A DNA stretch of 64,000 bases, from NCBI GenBank assembly GCA_963664045.2, contig CAXXGT010000013.1, positions 310,001 through 374,000 of the forward strand, written 5' to 3'. Source of the DNA: JAPPHA01 sp963664045 (GTDB lineage: Bacteria > Pseudomonadota > Alphaproteobacteria > Rhodobacterales > Rhodobacteraceae). This document shows, one piece after another, positions 51,348-60,834 of the stretch; within the stretch, counting starts at the first letter, position 1, and each line of letters begins with the position of its first letter. Made by a program: the position numbers and the translations under genes. Under the pieces are notes generated by a model. It made no database searches. It was given only the letters and a program-made list of their open reading frames with translations, and was not told where the DNA came from.

Positions 51348-52538
51348 ATGCGCGTGATCAAGATAGCTGAAAACTCCAATCTCAAATCCGTTCAGCCTCC
51401 TCCGGTAATGGAAACATGCGAATGGGTTGCCAATATTGGATGGCCGGATGACAAGCCTCTGATCAATGTCTCGCAAGCAGCTCCGACTGACCCGCCTCCC
51501 GACAGCCTTCTCCGCGAACTTGCCAACGCTGTCCTGACTGACCAGGAAGCACATGCATACGGACCGGTCCTCGGAATGCCCAATCTTCGCGAGGAAATCG
51601 CTGGCCGTTGGTCAGCAGAATATCGTGCGGAGATTTCACCGGGCCAGGTTGCAGTTACGTCCGGATGCAACCAGGCGTTTTGTGCTGCTGCACTATCTCT
51701 TTGCAAGGCCGGCGATGCGCTGATCGTGCCTGTCCCATGGTATTTCAATCACGGGATGTGGCTGGGAATGACGGGCGTCGAGGCCCGCCCGCTTCCCTCT
51801 GGCGACGACATGGTGCCCGATCCGGACAGGGCAAAGGCACTGCTGGATCGAAGTGTCAAGGGTATGGTTCTGGTCACACCTAATAACCCGACCGGCACCG
51901 AATATCCGCCCGATGTGGTTAACGCATTTTTTGAACTTGCACGATCGGCTGGCATCGCTCTGATTGTCGATGAAACCTACCGCGACTTTGACAGCAGGGA
52001 ATTTCCGCCTCACGGAGTTTTTTCGAGGACCGCCTGGGACGAGACGTTCATTCACGTCTATTCGTTCTCGAAGGCGTACCGGCTGACAGGGCACCGTGTC
52101 GGCGCCCTGATTTCCTCACCGTCGCGGATTTCCCAGATCGAGAAGTTTCTCGACACGGTGTCAATTTGCCCGAACCAGCTTGCACAACGAAGTGCGCTTT
52201 TCGGACTGAGGAATCTTGAGGACTGGAAAGCGGCGGAACGCAAGAAAATTCTTGGTCGGCGCGCCACGGTGACCGAAGGGTTCGTGGCGCTTGAAGGATG
52301 GAATCTAAAGGGATGTGGAGCGTACTTCGCCTATGCCGAACACCCGTTCGAATCCCCGTCACAGGTGGTCTCGAAACAGTTGTTACGGGAGCAAGCTATT
52401 CTGACGATTCCTGGATCCATGTTCGTCCCGGAACCTTCGGGGTCTGAGCATCGTGGCGACCGTCATGTTCGGTTTGCATTCGCCAACATCGGTCAATCTG
52501 AAATCAGCGAGTTATTTCATCGCTTGCGTGGCCTCTGA
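51348..52538 (+). CDS. class I/II pyridoxal-phosphate aminotransferase
   Basis: A 396-residue fold-type I aminotransferase. The substrate and cofactor regions are AYGPVLGMPNLREEIAGRWS, VTSGCNQAFCAAALSLC, VTPNNPTGTEYPPDVV and LIVDETYRDFDS. The PLP lysine is in VYSFSKAYRLTGHRVGALI and the arginine near the end in GDRHVRFAFANI. The family includes aspartate- and tyrosine-type enzymes; substrate is not clear. I chose ATG 51348 (MRVIKIAENSNLKS); the 47 codons upstream in frame have no similarity. No strong RBS is visible. Confidence 0.88.
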   Translation: MRVIKIAENSNLKSVQPPPVMETCEWVANIGWPDDKPLINVSQAAPTDPPPDSLLRELANAVLTDQEAHAYGPVLGMPNLREEIAGRWSAEYRAEISPGQVAVTSGCNQAFCAAALSLCKAGDALIVPVPWYFNHGMWLGMTGVEARPLPSGDDMVPDPDRAKALLDRSVKGMVLVTPNNPTGTEYPPDVVNAFFELARSAGIALIVDETYRDFDSREFPPHGVFSRTAWDETFIHVYSFSKAYRLTGHRVGALISSPSRISQIEKFLDTVSICPNQLAQRSALFGLRNLEDWKAAERKKILGRRATVTEGFVALEGWNLKGCGAYFAYAEHPFESPSQVVSKQLLREQAILTIPGSMFVPEPSGSEHRGDRHVRFAFANIGQSEISELFHRLRGL

Positions 52539-52681
52539 CCGGTCGTGAAGTCCTTCGTGTTTTCATATTCCGAAGCCAGAGCTTGTCAGTGCATCGGCCA
52601 ATACGTAAAACGCGGCGCATTCACGTGCCTTGGAATTCGACAGGTCCAAAAAGGTGGCCAAAAACGGAGGTCTGACTTCAA

Positions 52682-54538
52682 ATGATGCGTTCCATGCGTG
52701 CAAAAGGCAACAGGTCGCTGGCCCTGATCCTTGTCGGTCTTCTTATCGTCGGGCTTGCCGGATTCGGCGTGGGAGGACTGGGAGGTGGCAGGATCAATAC
52801 GGTTGCGTCGGTCGGAGATGCGCCTGTCACCGTCAGTGCCTATGCGCGAATGCTCAATCAGAGATTGCAACAGATGGGCCGTGCGTTGTCGACGTCGGAA
52901 GCCGAAGAAATCGGGATATTCAGGGATGTGTTGCGCTTCTCGCTTGATATTGCGGCCGTCAGCAATGAGGCTATCCAATCCGGAATCAGTGTCGGAGACG
53001 AATTCGTTCTCGACAGCCTCATGGAAATATCCGGGTTCCAGGGGATTGACGGAAACTTTGATCAGGCGGCGTACGAATTCGCGGTCGAACGGGCCGGATT
53101 GACGACAGCGGAATTTGAGGAAGATCTCCGCGATGAACTGCGCCGGGGAATTATTCGCGACGCCGTCGCACTCGGTGTTCATTCCTCCGGGGCTCTTTCG
53201 GAAGCGATCCTGCGGTACGAACTCGAACAACGTGACTTCGAGTGGGCAAGACTCACGGAATCGAGTCTCGACAGCCCGGTCGAACCTCCGGCTGAAAGTC
53301 AAATCGAAGCTCACTACTCTGCCCACCCCGATGACTACATGAGTCCATTGACCCGTTCATTGACCTATTCATGGCTCCGGCCAGACATGCTGATTGACGA
53401 GGTTGAAGTCACGGATGCAGAGATTCAGGAAGAATACGACGCACAGCCCGAACGGTTCGACACTCCCGAAATGCGTGCGGTCGAGCGCATAGCGTTCGAG
53501 ACCGAGCAGGTCGCGTCAGAGGCCCGTGCCAGGCTGGATTCGGGAGCGGTCAGTTTTGATGACATTTTCGAGGAGCGCGGGATTGAGCCTGGCGACGCTT
53601 ACCTTGGGATGGTCGCGAGGGATGATCTGTCGGCTGACGCAGCGGAAGCCGTGTTCGCCCTTGATCAACCGGGGATCGCAGGGCCGGTTGAATCGGTATT
53701 CGGACCGGCGCTCTTTCGGGTTGGCTCGATTCAGGATTCGATCGGGACTCCGATTGACGAAGTCCGAGACGAGCTTCGCGCAGAACTTGCCAAGGGACGG
53801 GCGATTTCTCTGGTCAGCGAGCGCGTGTCGGAAATCGACGACTTGCTGGCCTCAGGGGCGACAATCGAAGAGATCACCGCAGAATCGGAACTCGAGGGCG
53901 GAACACTTGATCTTTCGGAGCTTCTCGAGTCGCATCAAGGAATCGCTGCACACCGGGAGTTTCGAGATGCAGCTTGGTCAATCGAGTCCGGAGATTTCCC
54001 GGAAATTCTCGATCTGGCCGACGGAAGCATATTCATGGTGAGACTGGACTCGGTTCAGGAGCCAGCTCCATTGCCACTATCAGTTGTACGCGATGACGTC
54101 ATCGATGACTGGAAAAGCCAGTTGGTCATGGATCGTCTCTCTGAAGTCGCGGGCAGGATCGAATCGAGTTTGGCCAGTGGCGGTACACTTGAGGAGCACG
54201 GTCTCGACGTGCAGACCGTGGCAGGTGTGGTGCGTAATGCCACGGTTGTCGGCGCACCGGGACACCTGACTGCCGAGGTCTTTTCTCTCGGGATTGGAGA
54301 AGTCATTGCCGTCGAAGGAGACGACGGCATGTATCTGGCTCGGCTGTCGGATATTCGGATTCCTGAATTCGAAATTGAGGAGGCGTTAACGAGATCCCGC
54401 GAGCGGAATGATCGGGTTCGCGGGTCCGACATGTTCCAGCTTTATACGACCGCAGTCGAGAGTTCGGCCGGGGTTTCCATCAATCAGACAGCCGTAAACC
54501 AGATAAATACCCAACTCGTGATCGGTGGCGACGGTTGA
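52682..54538 (+). CDS. ppiD: PpiD-like periplasmic peptidyl-prolyl isomerase/chaperone
   Basis: A 618-residue inner-membrane-anchored protein. One N-terminal helix (about 13-36, LALILVGLLIVGLAGFGVGG) anchors it, and a SurA_N-like chaperone region follows (about 45-200, including NQRLQQMGRAL and GFQGIDGNFDQAAYEFAVE). A parvulin-like domain lies at about 255-370 (RAVERIAFETEQ to GPVESVFGPALFRVG). It assists folding of exported proteins at the Sec translocon. Many acidic residues are typical. It overlaps trpE by 14 bases, a pairing I know from Rhodobacterales. Confidence 0.9.
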   Translation: MMRSMRAKGNRSLALILVGLLIVGLAGFGVGGLGGGRINTVASVGDAPVTVSAYARMLNQRLQQMGRALSTSEAEEIGIFRDVLRFSLDIAAVSNEAIQSGISVGDEFVLDSLMEISGFQGIDGNFDQAAYEFAVERAGLTTAEFEEDLRDELRRGIIRDAVALGVHSSGALSEAILRYELEQRDFEWARLTESSLDSPVEPPAESQIEAHYSAHPDDYMSPLTRSLTYSWLRPDMLIDEVEVTDAEIQEEYDAQPERFDTPEMRAVERIAFETEQVASEARARLDSGAVSFDDIFEERGIEPGDAYLGMVARDDLSADAAEAVFALDQPGIAGPVESVFGPALFRVGSIQDSIGTPIDEVRDELRAELAKGRAISLVSERVSEIDDLLASGATIEEITAESELEGGTLDLSELLESHQGIAAHREFRDAAWSIESGDFPEILDLADGSIFMVRLDSVQEPAPLPLSVVRDDVIDDWKSQLVMDRLSEVAGRIESSLASGGTLEEHGLDVQTVAGVVRNATVVGAPGHLTAEVFSLGIGEVIAVEGDDGMYLARLSDIRIPEFEIEEALTRSRERNDRVRGSDMFQLYTTAVESSAGVSINQTAVNQINTQLVIGGDG

Positions 54539-56057
54539 ACCCGTGATCCAGCAGCCTGATTTTGTCACGTTTCGGAAAGGGTACTCCGGTGGGCAAAGCC
54601 AGGTGGTCTACAGTTGCCTTCCCTCGGATCTTGAAACGCCCGTTTCCCTGTTTCTGAAACTGACGAACGGAAAACCGGACAGTTTCCTGCTTGAATCGGT
54701 CACGGGTGGTGAGATCAGGGGGCGGTATTCAGTCATCGGATACAGTCCTGACTTGATCTGGGAAAGCCGCGGAACCTCGTCATGGACCTATGTATCGGGC
54801 GGCAAACGTTCCGCGGCAACGATCAATTCCGGCAAAGACCCGATCGCGTCCCTGAGGTCACTGCTCAAGGCCTCCGAGATTTCGCTCCCAAGTGACCTGC
54901 CCCCGATGGCAGCCGGGCTGTTCGGTTTTCTGGGCTACGACATGATCCGGTTGGTTGAACATCTCCCGGATACGAATCCTGACCCGCTCGGCCTTCCGGA
55001 TGCCATGATGATCCGGCCAAGCGTCATCGTGGTCGTCGATGGCGTACGAAACGAAATCACGATAGTGAGCCCGGCATGGGTCAAGGATGGAGTCAGCCCC
55101 GAAAGGGCATTCGACGAAGCGACTGCCCGGATCAATGCTGCGATCGAGGCGATCGGCGACCCGCTCCCTCATGTCCTCCCCTGTGCGACCCCCCCGGGCG
55201 ATGAGCCAGTTCCGCGGTCGAACATGAAGCGTGACGCCTATCGCCGGATCGTTGAACGCGCGAAGGCTTATATCCGTGCCGGCGACATCTTTCAGGTTGT
55301 TCTCAGTCACCGCTGGGCGATGAAATTCACGAATCCTCCCCTTGCGTTTTATCGGGCTTTACGCCGGACGAACCCTTCACCGTATATGTTCTACTTCAAT
55401 TTCGGTGGATTTCAGGTGTGCGGCGCCAGCCCCGAAACGCTGGTAAGTCTCCGGGACGGTATCGTGACAGTTCGCCCGATTGCCGGCACGCGGAAACGCG
55501 GCAAGACTGCACAGGAAGACACTGAACTGGAGGCCGAACTGCTTGGCGACCCCAAGGAAATGGCCGAGCACCTGATGCTCCTCGATCTCGGCAGGAACGA
55601 CGTCGGCCGTGTCGCGAAGATCGGCACTGTTGAACCGACCGAGACATTTGCGGTCGAGCGGTATAGCCACGTCATGCATATCGTATCGAACGTGATCGGC
55701 CAGCTCGACGAGGATCAGGACGCCTTATCGGCCCTGCTGGCGGGAATGCCTGCGGGGACCGTGGCGGGTGCTCCCAAAGTTCGCGCCATGGAAATCATAG
55801 ATGAACTCGAGACCGAGAAAAGAGGCGTCTATGCAGGTGGTATCGGCTATTTCTCGTCCGGAGGTGACATGGATCTCTGCATTGCACTTCGGACTGCCGT
55901 GCTGAAGGACCAAACGCTCTACATTCAGGCAGGGGGCGGCGTGGTTCACGACAGTGATCCGGACAGTGAATACCAGGAAACCGTCGACAAGTCCGGTGCG
56001 CTTGTCCAGGCGGCACGGGATTCAGGGATATTCGTCGACTTCAGAAATCGTGGTTAG
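54525..56057 (+). CDS. trpE: anthranilate synthase component I
   Basis: TrpE converts chorismate to anthranilate with ammonia from TrpG, the first step of tryptophan synthesis. The 510 residues have the N-terminal feedback region (about 25-75, ETPVSLFLKL and FLLESVTGGEIRGRYSVIGY) and the chorismate-binding domain: AGDIFQVVLSHRW, PSPYMFYFNFGGFQVCGASPE, PIAGTRKRG, DLGRNDVGRVAKIG and QAGGGVVHDSDPDSEYQE. The start is GTG 54525 within the end of ppiD, or GTG 54543. trpG follows 396 bases later. No attenuator-like leader is possible here because of the overlap with ppiD. Confidence 0.96.
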   Translation: MATVEPVIQQPDFVTFRKGYSGGQSQVVYSCLPSDLETPVSLFLKLTNGKPDSFLLESVTGGEIRGRYSVIGYSPDLIWESRGTSSWTYVSGGKRSAATINSGKDPIASLRSLLKASEISLPSDLPPMAAGLFGFLGYDMIRLVEHLPDTNPDPLGLPDAMMIRPSVIVVVDGVRNEITIVSPAWVKDGVSPERAFDEATARINAAIEAIGDPLPHVLPCATPPGDEPVPRSNMKRDAYRRIVERAKAYIRAGDIFQVVLSHRWAMKFTNPPLAFYRALRRTNPSPYMFYFNFGGFQVCGASPETLVSLRDGIVTVRPIAGTRKRGKTAQEDTELEAELLGDPKEMAEHLMLLDLGRNDVGRVAKIGTVEPTETFAVERYSHVMHIVSNVIGQLDEDQDALSALLAGMPAGTVAGAPKVRAMEIIDELETEKRGVYAGGIGYFSSGGDMDLCIALRTAVLKDQTLYIQAGGGVVHDSDPDSEYQETVDKSGALVQAARDSGIFVDFRNRG

Positions 56058-56120
56058 GCCCGATCCCGCGGCAGGCCCACAGGATCGAATTCTCACGGGA
56101 CAGCCGCCTCACGCACAAAT

Positions 56121-56348
56121 TTAGGAATTCACCTGACATGAGCCGCGGAAAGACGTCTGTCCAGCAGGCCATGATTCGGAAAGCCCGGTCGTTCCGGAAG
56201 ATCTCAGCAGTTCACTATCGGGCCCTGAATTGACCGGGTCGAATACGGAAACCAGGACGAACACAAGAATTGCCAGTATTGCTCCCGCCAGGAATCCCGC
56301 GATCAACCTACCGGCTGGCGAGACCCCTTTCTTGCTATTCTGACGCAT
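56121..56348 (-). CDS. small single-pass membrane protein, function unknown
   Basis: A 75-residue frame on the strand opposite the trp genes, in the gap between trpE and trpG. A basic start (MRQNSKKGVSPAGR) precedes one hydrophobic helix (LIAGFLAGAILAILVFVLVS) and a polar tail. Composition and topology are protein-like; no family is recognised. An upstream in-frame start at 56393 is possible. It could be a chance frame. Confidence 0.42.
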   Translation of the reverse strand: MRQNSKKGVSPAGRLIAGFLAGAILAILVFVLVSVFDPVNSGPDSELLRSSGTTGLSESWPAGQTSFRGSCQVNS

Positions 56349-56453
56349 GATCGAACACCCGTTCGGATTCACCGCTATTGTCCATTGAATCATTCTTATA
56401 GTCTTGCCAGATAGGGTTCACACGCGAAATCCCGATGTGGAACGGCTCCCCGA

Positions 56454-57065
56454 ATGCTCTTGCTGATCGACAACTACGACAGTTTCACCTTTAACCTGGT
56501 TCATTTTCTCGGAGAGCTGGGTGCGCCGGTATCGGTATGGCGAAACGACAAGATCAGCGTCCCGGACGCGTTGGCAATGGAACCGGATGCAATCATGCTT
56601 TCTCCCGGACCATGTGATCCTGACCGGGCCGGGATCTGCCTTGAACTGACGCGTGCTGCGGTCTCTGCCGGCATCCCCGTCGGCGGTGTCTGTCTCGGGC
56701 ACCAGGTCATCTGCCAGGCGTTCGGAGGCAGGATCGTCCAATGCGACGAGATCGTGCACGGAAAGCCGGGGATAATGCACCACAATGGGGAGTCGTGGTT
56801 TGATGGACTCCCTTCGCCATTCAGCGCGACGCGTTATCACTCGCTGGTGGTCGACCGCTCCAGCCTGCCGGACGAACTCAGGGTTACTGCCTGGCTCGAG
56901 AACGGTACAATCATGGGTGTCGAGCACAAGAGATATCCGGTCCACGGGATTCAGTTTCATCCGGAGAGCATTGCAACTGAAAACGGGCATTCAATGTTGT
57001 CGAATTTCCTGCAGATCGTTGCTGATTGGCGCTCGGGCAAACACGTTGATGGAGGAAGTGTATGA
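56454..57065 (+). CDS. trpG: anthranilate synthase component II (glutamine amidotransferase)
   Basis: A 203-residue class I glutamine amidotransferase that feeds ammonia to TrpE (and possibly to aminodeoxychorismate synthase). It begins MLLLIDNYDSFTFNLVHFLG. The oxyanion segment is LSPGPCDPDRAG, the nucleophile is Cys80 in GGVCLGHQVICQAFGG, and the His-Glu pair is in GIQFHPESIATENG. Its stop overlaps the trpD start by four bases. Confidence 0.96.
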   Translation: MLLLIDNYDSFTFNLVHFLGELGAPVSVWRNDKISVPDALAMEPDAIMLSPGPCDPDRAGICLELTRAAVSAGIPVGGVCLGHQVICQAFGGRIVQCDEIVHGKPGIMHHNGESWFDGLPSPFSATRYHSLVVDRSSLPDELRVTAWLENGTIMGVEHKRYPVHGIQFHPESIATENGHSMLSNFLQIVADWRSGKHVDGGSV

Positions 57066-58084
57066 GCGATGCGCTTAAACCGCTGATCTCGAGGGCAATA
57101 GCCGGGCCACTGACCAGGGAGGAAGCTCGGGAGGCATTTTCGATCATCATGGACGGGCAAGCGACTCCTGCCCAGATGGGTGGCTTGCTGGTTGCTCTGC
57201 GCACGCGTGGTGAAACTGTCGATGAATATGCCTCGGCAGCGCAGGAAATGCGGAAACGCTGCAGAAAGGTACGGGCACCGAAGGACGCGATCGATATCGT
57301 GGGAACCGGAGGAGACGGCAAGTTGACGTTGAATATCTCGACTGCCGCGGCGATCGTCGTCGCAGGCGCCGGAGTTCCCGTGGCGAAACACGGCAATCGC
57401 AATCTGTCATCCAAGTCCGGAACCGCCGATGCTCTTTCGGTTCTGGGCGTCAATGTCATGGCTGATCCGGAAACAGTCGAGAGTGCGCTTGAAATTGCGG
57501 GAATCGGATTCATGATGGCGCCGGTACATCACCCGGCGGTTCGCCATGTGATGCCGGTTCGCCAGGAACTCGGGACCCGAACCATTTTCAACATACTTGG
57601 ACCGTTGACCAATCCGGCTGGTGTCAAGAGACAATTGACAGGCAGTTTTTCACGCGGGTTGATCAGGCCCATGGCAGAAACGCTTGCGGCTCTGGGATGT
57701 GAGTCGGCCTGGGTCGTTCACGGGGGCGACGGAACGGACGAAATCTCGATTTCGGGACCAACTTCGGTCGCCGGCCTGGAGAACGGGGTCGTCAGGGAGT
57801 TCTCGATTGAACCCGGCGACGCAGGCCTCCCCGAGCATCCGTTCGAGTCCATTATCGGAGGCTCGCCTGAATACAACGCCGAACAGATAGAGAAGCTCCT
57901 CGGAGGTGAACCCGGAGCCTACAGGGACTCTGTCCTGCTCAACTCATCAGCAGCTCTGACTATCGCCGGCAAGGCCAAGACCCTTAGAGATGGAGTCGAG
58001 TTGGCCAGGAAGAGCATCGACTCTGGTGCAGCACGGTCACGCCTCGATGCCCTTGCCTCGGCGACAGCTGCCAGAAGTCCATGA
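57062..58084 (+). CDS. trpD: anthranilate phosphoribosyltransferase
   Basis: A 340-residue enzyme that joins anthranilate to PRPP. The PRPP-binding loop is IVGTGGDGKLTLNIST, then AKHGNRNLSSKSGTADAL and the anthranilate region FMMAPVHHPAVRHVMPVRQE. FNILGPLTNPA is the next conserved stretch. It overlaps trpG and trpC by four bases each, so trpG-trpD-trpC are translationally coupled. Confidence 0.97.
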   Translation: MSDALKPLISRAIAGPLTREEAREAFSIIMDGQATPAQMGGLLVALRTRGETVDEYASAAQEMRKRCRKVRAPKDAIDIVGTGGDGKLTLNISTAAAIVVAGAGVPVAKHGNRNLSSKSGTADALSVLGVNVMADPETVESALEIAGIGFMMAPVHHPAVRHVMPVRQELGTRTIFNILGPLTNPAGVKRQLTGSFSRGLIRPMAETLAALGCESAWVVHGGDGTDEISISGPTSVAGLENGVVREFSIEPGDAGLPEHPFESIIGGSPEYNAEQIEKLLGGEPGAYRDSVLLNSSAALTIAGKAKTLRDGVELARKSIDSGAARSRLDALASATAARSP

Positions 58085-58902
58085 CTTCCATTCTCGACAA
58101 GATCAAGAATTACAAGATCGAGGAAATTGCAGCTTCGAAACGTGATCGATCGCTGCGGGAACTTGAAGAACTGGCTGCGGCTGCCGAACGACCTCGAGGA
58201 TTTGCGCAAAGGCTCGAAACGGTTTCCCAAACGGGGTTTGCCATAATCGGTGAAATCAAGAGGGCTAGTCCGTCGCGCGGTGTCATTCGCAAGGAATTCG
58301 ACCCTCGCGAACTTGCCCTGGCCTACCAGGATGGAGGTTCCGCTTGCCTCAGCGTACTTACCGACAAGCCGTCATTCATGGGTTCACCCGAGCATCTGAT
58401 TGAGGCCAGAATGGCCTGTGCCTTGCCAGTGCTTCGAAAGGACTTCATGTACGACACCTACCAGGTCGTGGAAGCGCGGGCGTGGGGAGCGGACTGCATT
58501 CTCGTCATCATGGCGTCGGTCAGTGACGCCCAGGCGCAGGAGTTGTCATCAGCTGCCGGGGAACATGGAATGGACGTCCTGTTCGAAATTCACGATGAAT
58601 CGGATTTGGATCGAACCCTGGACCTCGACGACGCCAGGCTTGTCGGTGTCAATAATCGTGACTTGCGGACCTTTGAAATTTCGGTCGAGTCAACCCAGAA
58701 ACTTGCACCACGAATTCCGAATGACAGGATCGTGGTTTCGGAAAGCGGTCTGAAATCCCATGGCGATCTCGCTCGTCTTGCACGTCACGGAGTCCGCTGT
58801 TTCCTTATCGGAGAGAGCCTCATGCGTCGATCCGACGTCTCCGCCGCGGTCCAGGAGCTGTTGGCCGGAAATGACTCGGGCGACCCTGACAAAAGCGAGT
58901 GA
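58081..58902 (+). CDS. trpC: indole-3-glycerol phosphate synthase
   Basis: A 273-residue TIM barrel that closes the indole ring. Signatures are IIGEIKRASPSRGVIR, LSVLTDKPSFMGSPEHL, LPVLRKDFMYDTYQVVEARA, VGVNNRDLRTFEI and VSESGLKSHGDL. It is a stand-alone TrpC without TrpF fused. moaC follows after six bases. Confidence 0.97.
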   Translation: MTSILDKIKNYKIEEIAASKRDRSLRELEELAAAAERPRGFAQRLETVSQTGFAIIGEIKRASPSRGVIRKEFDPRELALAYQDGGSACLSVLTDKPSFMGSPEHLIEARMACALPVLRKDFMYDTYQVVEARAWGADCILVIMASVSDAQAQELSSAAGEHGMDVLFEIHDESDLDRTLDLDDARLVGVNNRDLRTFEISVESTQKLAPRIPNDRIVVSESGLKSHGDLARLARHGVRCFLIGESLMRRSDVSAAVQELLAGNDSGDPDKSE

Positions 58903-58908
58903 CCACTG

Positions 58909-59388
58909 ATGTCTGACTTCACTCATTTTGACAAGACCGGAGCGGCGCGCATGGTCGACGTTTCAGACAAACAGGTCACCGAACGCATTGCCGTCGCGCG
59001 GGGCGCCGTGTTGATGAAACCCGAAACCCTCTCGATGGTTGTCGAAGGTCGGACCCGGAAGGGCGATGTGCTTGCGGTGGCCCGCCTGGCCGGGATCATG
59101 GGAGCCAAGAAGACCTCGGAGCTGATACCCCTCTGCCACCCGCTACCGTTGAATTCCGTAACGGTTGACCTGGCCGCAAATACATCCCGGTCACGCGTCG
59201 ACATCGAAGCGTGCGTGCGAATGAACGGTCGTACCGGCGTCGAGATGGAAGCACTTGTCGCCGTAAGTACAGCAGCATTGACGGTCTATGACATGATCAA
59301 GTCGGTCGACAGAAGCGTCACGATATCCGACGTTCACCTTGCCCTGAAGGACGGCGGGAAATCGGGAAGGTATGAAGCAGCCTCATGA
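58909..59388 (+). CDS. moaC: cyclic pyranopterin monophosphate synthase
   Basis: A 159-residue enzyme that acts with MoaA in the first step of molybdenum cofactor synthesis. The core motifs are GAKKTSELIPLCHPLPLNSV and VEMEALVAVSTAALTVYDMIK, with the catalytic lysine near the C-terminal DGGKSGRYEA. It overlaps moeA by four bases. Confidence 0.97.
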   Translation: MSDFTHFDKTGAARMVDVSDKQVTERIAVARGAVLMKPETLSMVVEGRTRKGDVLAVARLAGIMGAKKTSELIPLCHPLPLNSVTVDLAANTSRSRVDIEACVRMNGRTGVEMEALVAVSTAALTVYDMIKSVDRSVTISDVHLALKDGGKSGRYEAAS

Positions 59389-60569
59389 TTAGCTTTGAGG
59401 ACGCGCTCAAAAGGACACTCGATCTCGCCGAGTCGCTCGAAAATGAAACGATTTCGCTGCCCGACGCAAACGGGCGCGTCCTTGCGCGCGCAGTGACCGC
59501 ACGGCGTGACCAGCCGCCGTTCACGTCGTCGGCAATGGATGGATACGCGGTTCGATCGCGCGAGGTACAGCAGGGATCCCGTTTCAGGGTGGTCGGAACA
59601 TCTGCGGCCGGAGCCAGATTCCTCGGCCGGGTCGATGTCGGAGAAGCCGTCAGGGTCTTTACCGGCGCCCCGGTTCCCGATTGCACCGACAGGGTCGTCA
59701 TTCAGGAAGACGTCACGCGAATTGATGATGTGATCACGATCAATGCGGACGTCAGCAGTGGGTTTTTCGTCAGGCCGGCGGGCAGTGACTATGCAGCCGG
59801 AAACACGATTTCTGCGCCCAGGCGCCTGTGCCCTTCGTCGATTGCGTTGCTTGCCTCGATGAATTCACGGCAAGTCGAAGTTACGCGGCGCCCGCGCGTC
59901 GCGATCTTGGCGACCGGAGACGAGCTTGTCGCTCTGGGGGAGGATACCCAGGAAGATCAGATCGTTTCTTCCAACAACTACGGCATCAAGGCGATTGTCG
60001 AGTCCGAAGGCGGGTGTCCGCAGCTACTGCCGATCGCGGCAGACTCAATATCGAGTATCAGGTTTAATCTGGATCTGGCACGCGACGCGGACGTGATCGT
60101 TACACTTGGCGGAGCATCTGTCGGAGACCATGACCTCGTTCGAAGCGTCGCGGTCGAGGCCGGGTTGGAACTGGCATTCCACAAGGTCGCCTTGCGACCG
60201 GGAAAACCACTGATGGTTGGGAAAATCAAAGGCAAGCTGTTCGTCGGAGTCCCCGGGAATCCTGTTTCCTCGATTGTATGCGGTCACGTGTTCCTGCGAC
60301 CTGTCATCCGGGCCATGCTGGGTCTTGGCCGCTCGCCATTGCCACTGGAGCCGGCGAGACTTGGAGCCGATGTTCCCGCGAACGGTCCAAGGCAGCACTT
60401 GATGTGCGCGAAGGCCATCATTCAGAACGGACGTCAAACGATCAGCGCGTTCAAGCGGCAGGACAGTTCCCTGCTTTCAGTCTTGGCGCAATCAAACGCG
60501 CTTCTCGTTCGCCCTCCGCGTGACCGCCCCCGTATTGCAGGGGATATGGTTGAATGGATACGCATGTAG
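59385..60569 (+). CDS. moeA: molybdopterin molybdotransferase
   Basis: A 394-residue enzyme that inserts molybdate into adenylylated molybdopterin. Motifs are PPFTSSAMDGYAVRS, VFTGAPVPDCTDRVV, VAILATGDELVALGE, SNNYGIKAIVESEGG, VTLGGASVGDHDLV and the proline-rich FVGVPGNPVSSIV. The beta-barrel C-terminal domain follows. It lies in the trpGDC-moaC-moeA-lexA run. Confidence 0.97.
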   Translation: MISFEDALKRTLDLAESLENETISLPDANGRVLARAVTARRDQPPFTSSAMDGYAVRSREVQQGSRFRVVGTSAAGARFLGRVDVGEAVRVFTGAPVPDCTDRVVIQEDVTRIDDVITINADVSSGFFVRPAGSDYAAGNTISAPRRLCPSSIALLASMNSRQVEVTRRPRVAILATGDELVALGEDTQEDQIVSSNNYGIKAIVESEGGCPQLLPIAADSISSIRFNLDLARDADVIVTLGGASVGDHDLVRSVAVEAGLELAFHKVALRPGKPLMVGKIKGKLFVGVPGNPVSSIVCGHVFLRPVIRAMLGLGRSPLPLEPARLGADVPANGPRQHLMCAKAIIQNGRQTISAFKRQDSSLLSVLAQSNALLVRPPRDRPRIAGDMVEWIRM

Positions 60570-60781
60570 GTGCACTGGCGGCTTTCACCAGAACCGTTGG
60601 CAACCCGGATCAGCGCGCGAGCAGGGCTGGGTTCAACTGCATGCAATGCCATGGTGTACTGACGTAGTTGCACAGGAAACTGTACGTGAAAACGTCGCCG
60701 ACCATACCAAGTATTGGGTGATTTCGTTTCCGGCGCCCAGATATATACAACCCGATTTCCAAATGTCTTGACACAAACCAT

Positions 60782-60796
60782 GAACATAACTAGAAC
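60782..60796 (+). promoter_or_regulatory. LexA-binding SOS box upstream of lexA
   Basis: GAAC-ATAACTA-GAAC is an exact match to the alphaproteobacterial LexA box (GTTC-N7-GTTC read on the other strand). It ends 38 bases before the lexA start, as expected for autoregulation. Confidence 0.88.
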
Positions 60797-60834
60797 AGGA
60801 CATGTAAATTGCATCGAAATACTAGGAGGTCACG

